Source: Streptomyces ochraceiscleroticus
GTDB taxonomy: Bacteria > Actinomycetota > Actinomycetes > Streptomycetales > Streptomycetaceae
Reading direction: 5' to 3'
DNA: 64,000 nt
NCBI RefSeq assembly: GCF_000720485.1
Contig: NZ_JOAX01000014.1
Span: forward strand, 124,001-188,000
Part shown: in pieces, positions 26,765 through 35,483 of the stretch
Layout: each line of letters starts with the position of its first letter
Numbering within the stretch: the first letter of the stretch is position 1
Position numbers and translations under genes: made by a program
Notes under the pieces: generated by a model
Databases searched by the model: none
Told to the model about the DNA's origin: nothing
Seen by the model: only the letters and a program-made list of their open reading frames with translations

Positions 26765-27714
26765 CGGCTTCAGAATCCTCGCCGGCGCCCTCGCCCACGT
26801 CGGTCGTACGGCTCGACGTCCCCGGCGGGAAAGAGGTGACGCACCGGGACGTCGCGGCCAACGGCGCGCGCTTCCACATCGCGGAGATGGGCGACGGGCC
26901 GCTGGTACTGCTGCTGCACGGCTTCCCGCAGTTCTGGTGGACCTGGCGGTACCAGATGCCCGCGCTCGCCGAGGCGGGGTTCCGGGCGGTGGCGATGGAC
27001 CTGCGGGGCGTGGGCGGCAGCGACCGCACGCCCCGCGGCTACGACCCGGCCAACCTCGCGCTGGACATCACCGGCGTGGTGCGCTCGCTCGGCGAGCCGG
27101 ACGCCGCGCTCGTCGGGCACGACCTGGGCGGCTACCTGGCGTGGACGGCCGCGGTGATGCGGCCCAAGCTCGTGCGGCGGCTCGCGGTCTCCTCGATGCC
27201 GCACCCCCGCCGCTGGCGCTCGGCCATGCTCTCCGACGCCAAGCAGAGCCGCCGGTCCTCGCACATCTGGAGCTTCCAGCGGCCCTGGCTGCCCGAGCGG
27301 GCGCTGGTGGCCGACGACGCAGCGCTGGTGGGACGGCTGATCCGGGACTGGTCCGGGCCCCGGCTGCCCGAGGACGACGCGGTCGAGGCGTACCGGAAGG
27401 CCATGACGATCCCGTCCACGGCGCACTGCTCGATCGAGCCGTACCGCTGGATGGTGCGGTCGATGGCGCGGCCGGACGGGATCCAGTTCAACCGCCGGAT
27501 GAAGTGGCCCGTACGAGTGCCGACGCTGCACCTGCACGGTTCGCTCGACCCGGTGATGCGTACCCGCAGCGCGGCCGGCTCCGGGGAGTACGTTGAAGCG
27601 CCGTACCGCTGGCGCCTCTTCGACGGTCTGGGGCACTTCCCCCATGAGGAGGATCCGGTCGCCTTCACCACCGAGCTCATCAACTGGCTGAAGGATCCCG
27701 AGCCGGACCGGTGA
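26761..27714 (+). CDS. epoxide-hydrolase-like alpha/beta hydrolase
   Basis: A 317-residue alpha/beta-hydrolase. HGFPQFWW supplies the oxyanion H-G-x-P motif, the nucleophile is the Asp of V-G-H-D-L-G-G, and the catalytic His is in GLGHFPHEEDP. An aspartate nucleophile fits epoxide hydrolases or dehalogenases rather than esterases. The position matches M. tuberculosis ephE (Rv3670). The start overlaps the holin-like stop by four bases, so the two are co-translated. Confidence 0.9.
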   Translation: MTASESSPAPSPTSVVRLDVPGGKEVTHRDVAANGARFHIAEMGDGPLVLLLHGFPQFWWTWRYQMPALAEAGFRAVAMDLRGVGGSDRTPRGYDPANLALDITGVVRSLGEPDAALVGHDLGGYLAWTAAVMRPKLVRRLAVSSMPHPRRWRSAMLSDAKQSRRSSHIWSFQRPWLPERALVADDAALVGRLIRDWSGPRLPEDDAVEAYRKAMTIPSTAHCSIEPYRWMVRSMARPDGIQFNRRMKWPVRVPTLHLHGSLDPVMRTRSAAGSGEYVEAPYRWRLFDGLGHFPHEEDPVAFTTELINWLKDPEPDR

Positions 27715-27875
27715 CCTCGCGGCTTGCCCCGTTACCGGTGCGCCGGACGCCGCCGTGACGCTCCGCAGAACGGCGGGGAACGTACGTTTGCCGAACAGCC
27801 ACTTGCCTCGCGCATAGGCCAATTGACCGACACCGGTGCGGTTACGGACCGCGGGGCACGGGCAGAGTCGAGGGT

Positions 27876-28073
27876 ATGGGCTGGACGCACGACTACCGTG
27901 ACGTGGCACGCAACCGCCGCAGCAACGCCGCTGCGCTGGGCACCAAGGAGAGGAGCGCCCCGGACCTCCGGGCGGGCGGACCTCATGCGCTCGCCGACCC
28001 ACTCGGCATTCCGCGCATCCTGCGCCGCCGTGCGCGCTGGATGACCGCGCGGCTCCGCCACCCACGGAGCTGA
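27876..28073 (+). CDS. small basic protein of unknown function
   Basis: A 65-residue, arginine-rich frame beginning MGWTHDYRD with about 85% G/C at third positions, as in real genes here. CAGAGT seven bases before the ATG could serve as a leaderless -10. No motif is recognised. It sits between the epoxide hydrolase and the protease and is read towards the latter. Coding status is likely but unproven. Confidence 0.5.
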   Translation: MGWTHDYRDVARNRRSNAAALGTKERSAPDLRAGGPHALADPLGIPRILRRRARWMTARLRHPRS

Positions 28074-28217
28074 CCCCCGCTTCCCGGGCCGCGCCGCCAG
28101 AAGCGGCCGCGCCGCCGGAGGCCCGCAGCACGGGCTCACAGGGCGGCGGACGCTCCGCGCAGGACCTGGGCCCCCGGAGACCCCGGGGAGCCCTCGCAGC
28201 CGCCCCGGGGCCCTTTC

Positions 28218-29417
28218 TCACATCGCGCAGCCCTGGCTGTCGACCGTCCGCCGGGCCGTACGGCCCCGCTCGATGTCGGTGCGGACCTCGTCGGCCGTCA
28301 GGGCGTAACCCGTGCTGTCGTCATCGAGGGACTTGGCGAAGACCACGCCGTAGACCTCGCCGTCAGGAGTGAGCAGCGGGCCGCCGGAGTTGCCCTGCCG
28401 GACCGTGGCGTAGAGGGAGTACACATCGCGCGCGACCGTGCCGTGGTGGTAGATGTCCGGACCGTTGGCCTGGATACGGCCGCGGACGCGGGCCGAGCGG
28501 ACGTCGTAGCCGCCGTTCTCCGGGAAGCCGGCGACGATGGCGCTGTTGCCGCTGCGCGCGTCCTGGTCGGTGAAGCGGAGCGGGCGCGCCTGCAGGTCGG
28601 GTACGTCCAGTACGGCGATGTCCCGCCGCCAGTCGTAGAGCACGACCTTCGCGTCGTAGACCCGGCCCCGGCCGCCGATCTGGACGGTCGGGTCGGGGAC
28701 GCCGCCGACGACGTGCGCGTTGGTCATGACGCGGTGCGGCGCGAAGACGAAGCCGCTGCCTTCGAGGACCTTGGCGCAACTGCTGGCCGTGCCGACGACC
28801 TTCACGATGGACTGCTTCGCGCGGGCCGCGACCGGGCTGCCGGCCAGCGCCGGGTCGGGCGGCCGCACCTCCTGGATCGGCTCGTTCGAGAACGGCGTGA
28901 AGACCTGCGGGAAGCCGTTCTGTGCCAGTACGGAGGAGAAGTCGGCGAACCAGGTGTCGGCCTGCGCCGGGATCACTCTGGACACGCCGAGCAGCACCTT
29001 GGAGTTACGGACCTCCTTGCCCAGCGTCGGCAGGGACGTGCCCGCCAGGGCCGATCCGATGAGCCAGGCCACCAGCAGCATCGCCACGACGTTCACCAGC
29101 GCGCCGCCCGTCGCGTCCAGGGCGCGCGCCGGTGACCACGTGATGTACCGCCGGAGCTTGTTGCCCAGGTGGGTGGTGAGCGCCTGTCCCACGGAGGCGC
29201 ACACGATCACGATGGCGACCGCCGCGATGGCGGCGAAGGAGCCCGGTGTGGCGTCCTCGGTCACTTCGTTCCAGACCACGGGCAACAGGAGGACCGCGAT
29301 CAGGCCGCCGCCGAGGAAGCCGATCACGGACAGGATGCCGACGACGAAACCTTGGCGATAACCGACGACCGCGAACCACACGGCAGCGACCAACAGCAGG
29401 ATGTCCAGGACGTTCAC
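28218..29417 (-). CDS. marP: MarP-like membrane serine protease (CvpA + trypsin)
   Basis: A 399-residue protease with four N-terminal membrane helices of the CvpA type (about residues 3-120) and a periplasmic trypsin-like domain. The triad is visible: H235 in TNAHVVG, D266 in RRDIAVL, S344 in QGNSGGPL. Cysteines C214 and C397 can form the redox-sensitive disulfide known from M. tuberculosis MarP (Rv3671c), which protects cells from acid and oxidative stress. The start is a GTG at 29417; a GTG at 29426 is possible. It follows the NUDIX gene by 13 bp, so they share an operon. Confidence 0.93.
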   Translation of the reverse strand: MNVLDILLLVAAVWFAVVGYRQGFVVGILSVIGFLGGGLIAVLLLPVVWNEVTEDATPGSFAAIAAVAIVIVCASVGQALTTHLGNKLRRYITWSPARALDATGGALVNVVAMLLVAWLIGSALAGTSLPTLGKEVRNSKVLLGVSRVIPAQADTWFADFSSVLAQNGFPQVFTPFSNEPIQEVRPPDPALAGSPVAARAKQSIVKVVGTASSCAKVLEGSGFVFAPHRVMTNAHVVGGVPDPTVQIGGRGRVYDAKVVLYDWRRDIAVLDVPDLQARPLRFTDQDARSGNSAIVAGFPENGGYDVRSARVRGRIQANGPDIYHHGTVARDVYSLYATVRQGNSGGPLLTPDGEVYGVVFAKSLDDDSTGYALTADEVRTDIERGRTARRTVDSQGCAM

Positions 29418-29430
29418 GCCCGCCACCGTC

Positions 29431-30210
29431 TCACGAGCGCCAGTCGAGCGGGACCTGCTTGTCCCGGTCCCAGGGCACTTCCCACCCCGCGTAATGCAGG
29501 ATGCGGTCAATGAGACCGGCCGTGAAACCCCAGACCAGAGCCCCTTCGACGGTGAAGGCCGGGCCGACGTGGCCACTCGGATGGCGGGTCGTCACGCGGT
29601 GCGCGGGGTCCGTGAGATCGGCCACGGGGACCGTGAACACCCGGGCCGTCTCGGCCTGGTCGACCGCGCCGACCGGGCTGGGCTCGCGCCACCAGCCGAG
29701 CACCGGCGTCACCACGAAGCCGCTGACCGGGATGTAGAGCCGGGGCAGCACACCGAAGAGCTGCACACCGGACGGGTCCAGGCCGGTCTCCTCCCACGCC
29801 TCGCGCAGCGCGGCCCGCAGCGGACCGTCGCCCTCCGGATCGCCGTCCTCCGGGTCCAGCGAACCGCCGGGGAAGGACGGCTGGCCCGCGTGCGAGCGCA
29901 GCGTCCCGGCACGCTCCATGAGGAGCAGCTCCGGGCCTCGGGCGGCCTCCCCGAAGAGGATCAGCACCGCGGACTGCCGGCCGCCGGTCGCGGGCGGCAG
30001 AAAGCGGCTCAGCTGCTGCGGCCGGACCGTCGCCGCCGCGTCGGCCACCGGGCGCAGCCACTCCGGCAGGCCGTCGGTGGTGACCCGGACGTCCCGGGCG
30101 GCCGCCCCCGTGCCGGCCGCCCGCGCTCCGTACGCCCCCTGTCCGTCCGTCTGCCGTCCGTACGCGTCCTCGCCGCACATCCCCTGCGCCGTCTCCTGTG
30201 CTCTCGTCAT
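29431..30210 (-). CDS. CoA-pyrophosphatase-type NUDIX hydrolase
   Basis: A 259-residue NUDIX protein. The box runs from PSFPGGSLDPEDG to AALREAWEETGLD, preceded by RSHAGQ-type sequence that marks the CoA-hydrolysing subgroup (NudL/NUDT7-like), which cleaves CoA to phosphopantetheine and 3',5'-ADP. The N-terminal 45 residues are low-complexity. The ATG has GAGGGGG upstream. It sits between nth and marP, as in M. tuberculosis (Rv3672c). Confidence 0.9.
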   Translation of the reverse strand: MTRAQETAQGMCGEDAYGRQTDGQGAYGARAAGTGAAARDVRVTTDGLPEWLRPVADAAATVRPQQLSRFLPPATGGRQSAVLILFGEAARGPELLLMERAGTLRSHAGQPSFPGGSLDPEDGDPEGDGPLRAALREAWEETGLDPSGVQLFGVLPRLYIPVSGFVVTPVLGWWREPSPVGAVDQAETARVFTVPVADLTDPAHRVTTRHPSGHVGPAFTVEGALVWGFTAGLIDRILHYAGWEVPWDRDKQVPLDWRS

Positions 30211-30307
30211 ACGCGCCCCCTCAGGCCCTCATTGCGATGGTCACCGACGCACCGGGCGGTGGTCACCGACGTACCGGCCCCGGGGCCGTCCTGGCGTCAG
30301 CCGTGCG

Positions 30308-31531
30308 TCATCCGGCCCCCAGCGGAGGCGCGGGCTCGCCGGGATAGCCGGCCGGCGGCCGCAGCCGCTGCCCCGGCTTGCCGCCCATCTCGTACTTGAG
30401 CAGCTTCTTCGCCTTCTCCGCATCCGTCTCGCCCTCGCCGTACGACGGGCACAGCGGCGCGATGGGGCAGGCTCCGCAGGCGGGCTTGCGGGAGTGGCAG
30501 ACGCGGCGGCCGTGGAAGATCAGGCGGTGCGAGAGCATCGTCCACTCGCTCTTGGGGAAGATCTCGGCGATCTCCGCCTCGACCTTCTCCGGGTCCTCCT
30601 GGGCGGTCCAGCCGAAGCGGCGGACCAGCCGGCCGAAGTGCGTGTCGACCGTGAGCCCCGGGACGCCGAAGGCGTTGCCCAGCACGACGTTGGCGGTCTT
30701 GCGGCCGACGCCCGGCAGGGTCACCAGGTCCTCCAGCCGGCCCGGCACCTCGCCGTCGAACCGGTCGCGCAGCGCGACCGACAGGCCGAGCAGCGACCTC
30801 GCCTTCGCCCGGAAGAAGCCGGTCGGACGGATCAGCTCCTCCAGCGCCTCGGGGTCGGCGGCGGCCATGTCCTCGGGCGTCGGATACGCGGCGAAGAGGG
30901 CCGGAGTGGTCTGGTTGACCCGCAGGTCGGTGGTCTGGGCCGACAGGACCGTGGCGACCAGCAGCTCGAAGGAGTTACGGAAGTCCAGCTCGGGGTGGGC
31001 GTACGGATACACCTCGGCGAGCTCGCGGTTTATCCGGCGGGCGCGGCGGACCATGGCGACGCGGGACTCGGGCTTACGGGCGGCGCGGGGCTTGGTGGCG
31101 GTCTTCGCGGGGGCCTTCTCCGCCGTCGCCTTCTTGGCGGCCGTCGTGGTCTTCTTCGCTGCCGTCTTCTTGGCGGCCGCGGTGGCCTTCTTCGGGGCCG
31201 TGGTGGTCTTCTTCGCAGCGGCCCTCTTGGCGGCCGGGACAGTCTTCTTCGCGGCCGCTGCCCGCTCGCTCGTGGTGGCCGGTTTCCTGCGGGTCGGTCC
31301 GTCGCCCGTGGCCGGGTCCGCCGAGGACGGCGCGGCGGCCTCGGCCGGCTCCCTCACCCCGGCGTTTTTCCCCGTCGGCGCCCTTTTGGCGGTAGCCGAC
31401 CCGGACAGCTCGGAGTCCCGTTTCGGAGGCTTCGCGGCATTCGCGCTCGCCTGTTCGCCCACAGCAGAATCGCGGTCCGCGCTCACTCGTCCAGCCCCCT
31501 TGTCCTGTGCTCTCACCGGCGTATTGGACAC
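30308..31531 (-). CDS. nth: endonuclease III with lysine-rich N-terminal extension
   Basis: A 407-residue base-excision DNA glycosylase/AP lyase. The catalytic core (about 155-390) has the helix-hairpin-helix [12 protein letters not shown] with its lysine, the catalytic Asp in VDTHFGRL, and a 4Fe-4S cluster of four cysteines within [17 protein letters not shown]. Residues 1-150 are extra compared with the usual 210-260-residue enzyme and contain repeated [12 protein letters not shown] blocks like a histone H1 tail, presumably for DNA binding. The GTG start at 31531 is supported by a leaderless -10 box six bases upstream. Confidence 0.93.
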   Translation of the reverse strand: MSNTPVRAQDKGAGRVSADRDSAVGEQASANAAKPPKRDSELSGSATAKRAPTGKNAGVREPAEAAAPSSADPATGDGPTRRKPATTSERAAAAKKTVPAAKRAAAKKTTTAPKKATAAAKKTAAKKTTTAAKKATAEKAPAKTATKPRAARKPESRVAMVRRARRINRELAEVYPYAHPELDFRNSFELLVATVLSAQTTDLRVNQTTPALFAAYPTPEDMAAADPEALEELIRPTGFFRAKARSLLGLSVALRDRFDGEVPGRLEDLVTLPGVGRKTANVVLGNAFGVPGLTVDTHFGRLVRRFGWTAQEDPEKVEAEIAEIFPKSEWTMLSHRLIFHGRRVCHSRKPACGACPIAPLCPSYGEGETDAEKAKKLLKYEMGGKPGQRLRPPAGYPGEPAPPLGAG

Positions 31532-31537
31532 TCGGCC

Positions 31538-31543
31538 AGACTA
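31538..31543 (-). promoter_or_regulatory. -10 box of a leaderless promoter (nth)
   Basis: Read on the minus strand, TAGTCT stands six bases before the GTG at 31531, with TGTCAG about 16 bases further upstream as a weak -35. There is no ribosome-binding site. Confidence 0.6.
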
Positions 31544-31713
31544 AGGCCACCCACTGACATCCGGCCCGATCACCAGGAATCGCGCCCCCAATCGGCCCCC
31601 TGCCTTATGGCGGCGGACACCTGTCCGGCATCCTTGTGATTGATCGCACTGTTTTGCATTCCGGCATGATGGGGACCTACGTCACCCGGAGCATGTCGAC
31701 AAGGAGAGAACTC

Positions 31714-32388
31714 GTGGACGACGTTCTGCGGCGCGCACCGCTCTTCGCGGCGCTCGATGACGAGCAGGCTGCCGAGCTGCGTGCCTCGATGACCGAGGTC
31801 ACGCTTGCCCGTGGTGACGCCCTGTTCCACGAAGGGGACCCGGGCGACCGCCTGTATGTGGTCACCGACGGCAAGGTGAAGCTGCACCGCACTTCCCCCG
31901 ACGGCCGCGAGAACATGCTCGCCGTCCTCGGCCCCGGTGAGCTCATCGGTGAGCTGTCCCTCTTCGACCCGGGCCCACGCACGGCCACGGGCACCGCGCT
32001 CACCGAGGTGAAGCTGCTCGGCCTGGGCCACGGCGACCTCCAGCCCTGGCTGAACGCGCGCCCCGAAGTGGCCACTGCCCTGCTGCGCGCCGTCGCCCGA
32101 CGGCTGCGCAAGACCAACGACCAGATGTCCGACCTGGTCTTCTCCGACGTTCCGGGCCGTGTGGCGCGGGCCCTCCTGGACCTGTCGCGCCGCTTCGGCG
32201 TGCAGTCCGAGGAAGGCATCCACGTCGTGCACGACCTGACCCAGGAGGAGCTGGCCCAGCTTGTCGGCGCTTCCCGCGAGACGGTCAACAAGGCGCTCGC
32301 GGACTTCGCCGGCCGCGGCTGGCTGCGCCTGGAGGCCCGCGCGGTGATCCTCCTGGACGTCGAACGCCTCGCGAAGCGGTCGCGCTGA
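31714..32388 (+). CDS. crp: cAMP receptor protein Crp
   Basis: A 224-residue CRP/FNR regulator identical in length to the S. coelicolor Crp that controls germination and antibiotic output. The cyclic-nucleotide pocket shows GELIGELSLFDPGPRTAT with the expected Glu and Arg. The C-terminal winged helix includes LTQEELAQLVGASRETVNKAL. The GTG start has AAGGAG eight bases upstream; longer frames are rejected. It is divergent from nth and convergent with the metallo-hydrolase gene. Confidence 0.96.
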   Translation: MDDVLRRAPLFAALDDEQAAELRASMTEVTLARGDALFHEGDPGDRLYVVTDGKVKLHRTSPDGRENMLAVLGPGELIGELSLFDPGPRTATGTALTEVKLLGLGHGDLQPWLNARPEVATALLRAVARRLRKTNDQMSDLVFSDVPGRVARALLDLSRRFGVQSEEGIHVVHDLTQEELAQLVGASRETVNKALADFAGRGWLRLEARAVILLDVERLAKRSR

Positions 32389-32414
32389 CCGCTGCGCGTC
32401 AGCGCGCATACGTG

Positions 32415-32442
32415 AAGGGCCCCGCATCCGTGCGGGGCCCTT
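32415..32442. terminator. 12-bp hairpin between crp and the metallo-hydrolase gene
   Basis: AAGGGCCCCGCA (32415-32426) pairs with TGCGGGGCCCTT (32431-32442) around four bases. It lies between two convergent genes and can serve both. Confidence 0.85.
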
Positions 32443-32536
32443 CCGCTTGGGGGCCTTTCACGGGGCCCTTCCGCTCGGGCCCCGCCCTCGGACGCCTTCC
32501 CGCGGGGCCCGCCCTCAGAGGCGCGCGTCGCCCCCC

Positions 32537-33367
32537 TCAGACCAGCCCGTGCTCCCCCAGGTAGTCCAGCTGCGCCCGTACGGACAGCTCGGCCGCGGGC
32601 CACAGGGAGCGGTCGACGTCCGCGTACACGTGGGCCACGACGTCCGCAGCCGTACGGTGGCCCGCCTCGACCGCCGTCTCCACCTGGGCCAGCCGCTTGG
32701 CCCGGTGCGCGAGGTAGAACTCCACGGCGCCCTGCGCGTCGTTCAGCACCGGCCCGTGGCCCGGCAGGACCGTGGTCACGCCGTCGTCGACCGTGAGGGA
32801 GCGCAGCAGCCGCAGCGAGTCCAGGTAGTCGCCGAGGCGGCCGTCCGGGTGCGCCACCACCGTCGTACCGCGTCCCAGGATCGTGTCCCCGGTCAGCACG
32901 GCGGCGTCGGCCGGCAGGTGGAACGAGAGCGAGTCGGCGGTGTGCCCCGGAGTGGGCACGACGCGCAGCTCCAGACCGCCGGTCGTGATCACGTCTCCGG
33001 CTGCCAGGCCCTCGTCCCCGAGGCGCAGCGCGGGGTCCAGGGCCCGTACTGGCGTACGGGTCAGCTCGGCGAAGCGGGCGGCGCCCTCGGCGTGGTCGGG
33101 GTGCCCGTGGGTGAGCAGAGTGAGCGCGACGCGCCTGCCGGCCCGTTCGGCGGTCTCGACGACCGCCTTCAGGTGGCTGTCGTCCAGCGGCCCGGGGTCG
33201 ATGACCACGGCGAGGTCGGAGTCCGGCTCGGCGACGATCCAGGTGTTGGTGCCGTCCAGGGTCATCGCGGACGGGTTCGGCGCCAGCACGCAGTACGCGC
33301 GGGCGGTCGCGGCACCCGAGAGCACACCGCCGCGCGGCTGGCCGGGGAGTGCGGCTGCGTCGGTCAT
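32537..33367 (-). CDS. metallo-beta-lactamase-fold hydrolase (LACTB2-like)
   Basis: A 276-residue MBL-fold protein. The metal motif H-x-H-x-D-H is in LLTHGHPDHAEG, with further ligands in VPTPGHTADS, LTGDTILG and VLPGHGPV. The LACTB2/glyoxalase-like group includes RNases and thioesterases, so the substrate is open. The ATG overlaps the stop of the upstream NUDIX gene (ATGA). The same pair order occurs in M. tuberculosis (Rv3677c region). Confidence 0.88.
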   Translation of the reverse strand: MTDAAALPGQPRGGVLSGAATARAYCVLAPNPSAMTLDGTNTWIVAEPDSDLAVVIDPGPLDDSHLKAVVETAERAGRRVALTLLTHGHPDHAEGAARFAELTRTPVRALDPALRLGDEGLAAGDVITTGGLELRVVPTPGHTADSLSFHLPADAAVLTGDTILGRGTTVVAHPDGRLGDYLDSLRLLRSLTVDDGVTTVLPGHGPVLNDAQGAVEFYLAHRAKRLAQVETAVEAGHRTAADVVAHVYADVDRSLWPAAELSVRAQLDYLGEHGLV

Positions 33368-34281
33368 ACGGCGGGCCCTTCGGGGGAGCCGGGCGCGGCG
33401 CCACTATTGCCGGGCGCCGCTCCCGTGGGGATGTGTTTGGTGAATTCTTCGTGGCCCGGCCAGCTCAGCACGATCCGCCCCTCCGTGAGCTCCGCGCGCG
33501 CCAGTACAGGCGCGAGGTCCTGCCGACCGGAGGCGGCGAGTGCCTCGGCGGCGCTGTCGAACGGCTCCAGGGTGCGCAGCGTGGCGATCGTCGGCGGCAT
33601 CATCAGCAGCTCGCCGCGGTCATAGCCGGCCACCGCCTCGGCGGGCCGGGTCCAGACCGTACGGTCCGCCTCCGTGGACGCGTTGCGGGTGCGCTGCCCT
33701 TCGGGGAGCGCGGCGACGAAGAACCACGTGTCGTAGCGCCGCGGTTCGAACTCCGGGGTGATCCACCGCGCCCAGGCCCCCAGCAGGTCGCTGCGCAGCA
33801 CCAGGCCGCGGCGGTCCAGGAAGTCGGCGAAGGACAGCTCACGGTCGACCAGCGCGGCCCTGTCGGCCTCCCAGTCGTCCCCGGTGGTGTCGGCGACGAC
33901 GGTGCCGGCGGACGGCCCGGCGAGCAGTACCCCGGCCTCTTCGAAGGTCTCGCGGACAGCCGCGCAGACCACCGCCTGCGCGACGGCGTCCTCGACGCCC
34001 AGCCGGGCCGCCCACTCGGCGCGCGACGGCCCTGCCCAGGCGACCGGCCGCTCGTCACGGGGGTCGACGGCGCCGCCCGGATACGCGTACGCGCCGCCCG
34101 CGAAGGCCATGGAGGCGCGCCGGCGCAGCATGTGGACGGCCGGACCGTGGCCGGAATTGCGCAGGAGCATGACGGTCGCCGCGCGGCGGGGCGTGACCGG
34201 AGTCAGCTCACCACTGGCGAGCGCCCTGATCCGGTCCGGCCATTCGGGCGGATACCACTGGCCATTGGTCGTCGTCGACAT
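33364..34281 (-). CDS. NUDIX hydrolase with split NUDIX box
   Basis: A 305-residue NUDIX protein in which the box is interrupted: YAYPGGAVDPRDE is separated from AAVRETFEEAGVLL by about 35 residues. This split is known in the NUDT19-like group, which hydrolyses CoA derivatives. The first gene of a two-gene operon with the MBL hydrolase. The proline/glycine-rich C-terminus is not conserved-looking. Confidence 0.85.
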   Translation of the reverse strand: MSTTTNGQWYPPEWPDRIRALASGELTPVTPRRAATVMLLRNSGHGPAVHMLRRRASMAFAGGAYAYPGGAVDPRDERPVAWAGPSRAEWAARLGVEDAVAQAVVCAAVRETFEEAGVLLAGPSAGTVVADTTGDDWEADRAALVDRELSFADFLDRRGLVLRSDLLGAWARWITPEFEPRRYDTWFFVAALPEGQRTRNASTEADRTVWTRPAEAVAGYDRGELLMMPPTIATLRTLEPFDSAAEALAASGRQDLAPVLARAELTEGRIVLSWPGHEEFTKHIPTGAAPGNSGAAPGSPEGPAV

Positions 34282-34702
34282 GGCCGGATGCTATGCGTTC
34301 ACGCGCGGATGTTCGAGGGGGCCCCGCGCGGCCGGGGTTTCGCGCGGCTGGGGGCTTCGCGGGGAGGTTTGAGGAGGGAGCGGCGCGCATACATGGGCGC
34401 GGGCGTGGGTCCCCACTCATCCCGTACCCGGAGGGGTGTGGGGTGAACCGGGTGGGGGACGTGCAGGCTGGAGCACGGATGGAGGACGTGCAGGCTGGCG
34501 CCGTTCGGACTGGGCCGGCTCAAGCTGCGGCCGCTCAAGCTGGGGCGTCCGGCCGCCCGGACGCGTCCGCCCCGCCTCGCGCTGTACGTAACGAACGTAC
34601 GGGCGCGACGGCAGGGCGGAGGAAACGTCTCGGCCGGGGAACCGGCCAGTCCGCGAGCCCGGCCGGAGAACCGGCCGGTTCACGATCCCGGCCGGGAACC
34701 GC
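34282..34702. other. gene-free region with short repeats
   Basis: About 420 bp between two minus-strand genes. It contains GGACGTGCAGGCTGG twice about 32 bp apart (near 34456 and 34488) and three imperfect copies of a unit of about 29 bp around the core GGAACCGGCC (34636-34715). No frame looks coding. The promoter of the NUDIX gene must lie at its left end. Confidence 0.45.
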
Positions 34703-35167
34703 TCAGTCCGCGATCTCGACCTGGATCTCGACCTCGACCGGCGCGTCGACCGGCAGCACGGCCACGCCCACCGCGGAGCGGGCGTGCACGCCCTTGTCGC
34801 CGAGGATCTCGCCGAGCAGCTCGCTCGCGCCGTTGATGACGCCGGGCTGGCCCGTGAAGTCCGGCGCGGACGCCACGAAGCCCACGACCTTCACGACCCG
34901 GACGATCTTGTCCAGGTCGCCGGTCACGGACTTCACGGCCGCCAGCGCGTTCAGCGCGCAGACGCCGGCCAGCTCCTTGGCCTGCTCGGCACCGACCTCG
35001 GCACCGACCTTGCCGGTGGCCGGCAGCGCGCCGTCCACCATCGGCAGCTGGCCGGAGGTGAAGACGTAGTTACCGGAGCGCACGGCCGGCTGGTAGGCGG
35101 CCAGCGGCGGCACGACGTCGGGGAGCTTCAGGCCGAGCGACTCGATCTTGTCCTCGACCCGGCTCAT
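34703..35167 (-). CDS. ridA: RidA-family enamine/imine deaminase
   Basis: A 154-residue RidA/YjgF protein that hydrolyses reactive 2-aminoacrylate-type imines. The fold is evident from YVFTSGQLPMVDG, the central ALNALAAVKS helix and the C-terminal VGVAVLPVDAPVEVEIQVE. It is slightly longer than E. coli RidA, as is usual for the actinobacterial group (Rv3678c). The ATG overlaps the stop of the DUF4177 gene by four bases, so they are translated together. Confidence 0.92.
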   Translation of the reverse strand: MSRVEDKIESLGLKLPDVVPPLAAYQPAVRSGNYVFTSGQLPMVDGALPATGKVGAEVGAEQAKELAGVCALNALAAVKSVTGDLDKIVRVVKVVGFVASAPDFTGQPGVINGASELLGEILGDKGVHARSAVGVAVLPVDAPVEVEIQVEIAD

Positions 35168-35322
35168 GCCTTCTCCCGCTTCAGGTAGGCAACCAGCTGC
35201 TCGGGGTTGTTCGGGCCCGGCACGACCTGGACGAGCTCCCAGCCGTCCTCGCCCCAGGTGTCCAGAATCTGCTTCGTCGCGTGCACCAGCAGCGGCACGG
35301 TCGCGTATTCCCACTTCGTCAT
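35164..35322 (-). CDS. DUF4177 small protein
   Basis: A 52-residue protein starting MTKWEYATVPLL with the conserved D-x-W-G-x-D-G-W-E-L-V turn typical of DUF4177. Function unknown. I chose the ATG at 35322 because a leaderless -10 box lies six bases before it; the longer frame to 35424 is arginine-rich and unlikely. It leads the ridA operon and is divergent from the ArsA pair, an arrangement shared with mycobacteria (Rv3678A). Confidence 0.88.
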   Translation of the reverse strand: MTKWEYATVPLLVHATKQILDTWGEDGWELVQVVPGPNNPEQLVAYLKREKA

Positions 35323-35328
35323 GGGGCG

Positions 35329-35334
35329 AGCGTA
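35329..35334 (-). promoter_or_regulatory. -10 box of a leaderless promoter (DUF4177-ridA)
   Basis: Minus-strand TACGCT is six bases upstream of the ATG at 35322. The -35 region is weak. Confidence 0.6.
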
Positions 35335-35470
35335 ATGCCTGTACACGGCGCCCGAGGACGCGCGTCCGCGGCGCCCCTCCACGCGTCTGCCGCACACCCG
35401 AAGGCGCGCGCCGGACCGTGGCATACGCGACAGGCCCGGCGTCTCGTGCGTAGCAGCCGGGCGGACTGGT

Positions 35471-35476
35471 TAGGCT
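35471..35476 (+). promoter_or_regulatory. -10 box of a leaderless promoter (ArsA-like pair)
   Basis: TAGGCT lies seven bases before the GTG at 35484, so the transcript probably begins at the start codon. It faces the DUF4177 promoter 140 bp away. Confidence 0.65.
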
Positions 35477-35483
35477 CCATGGC

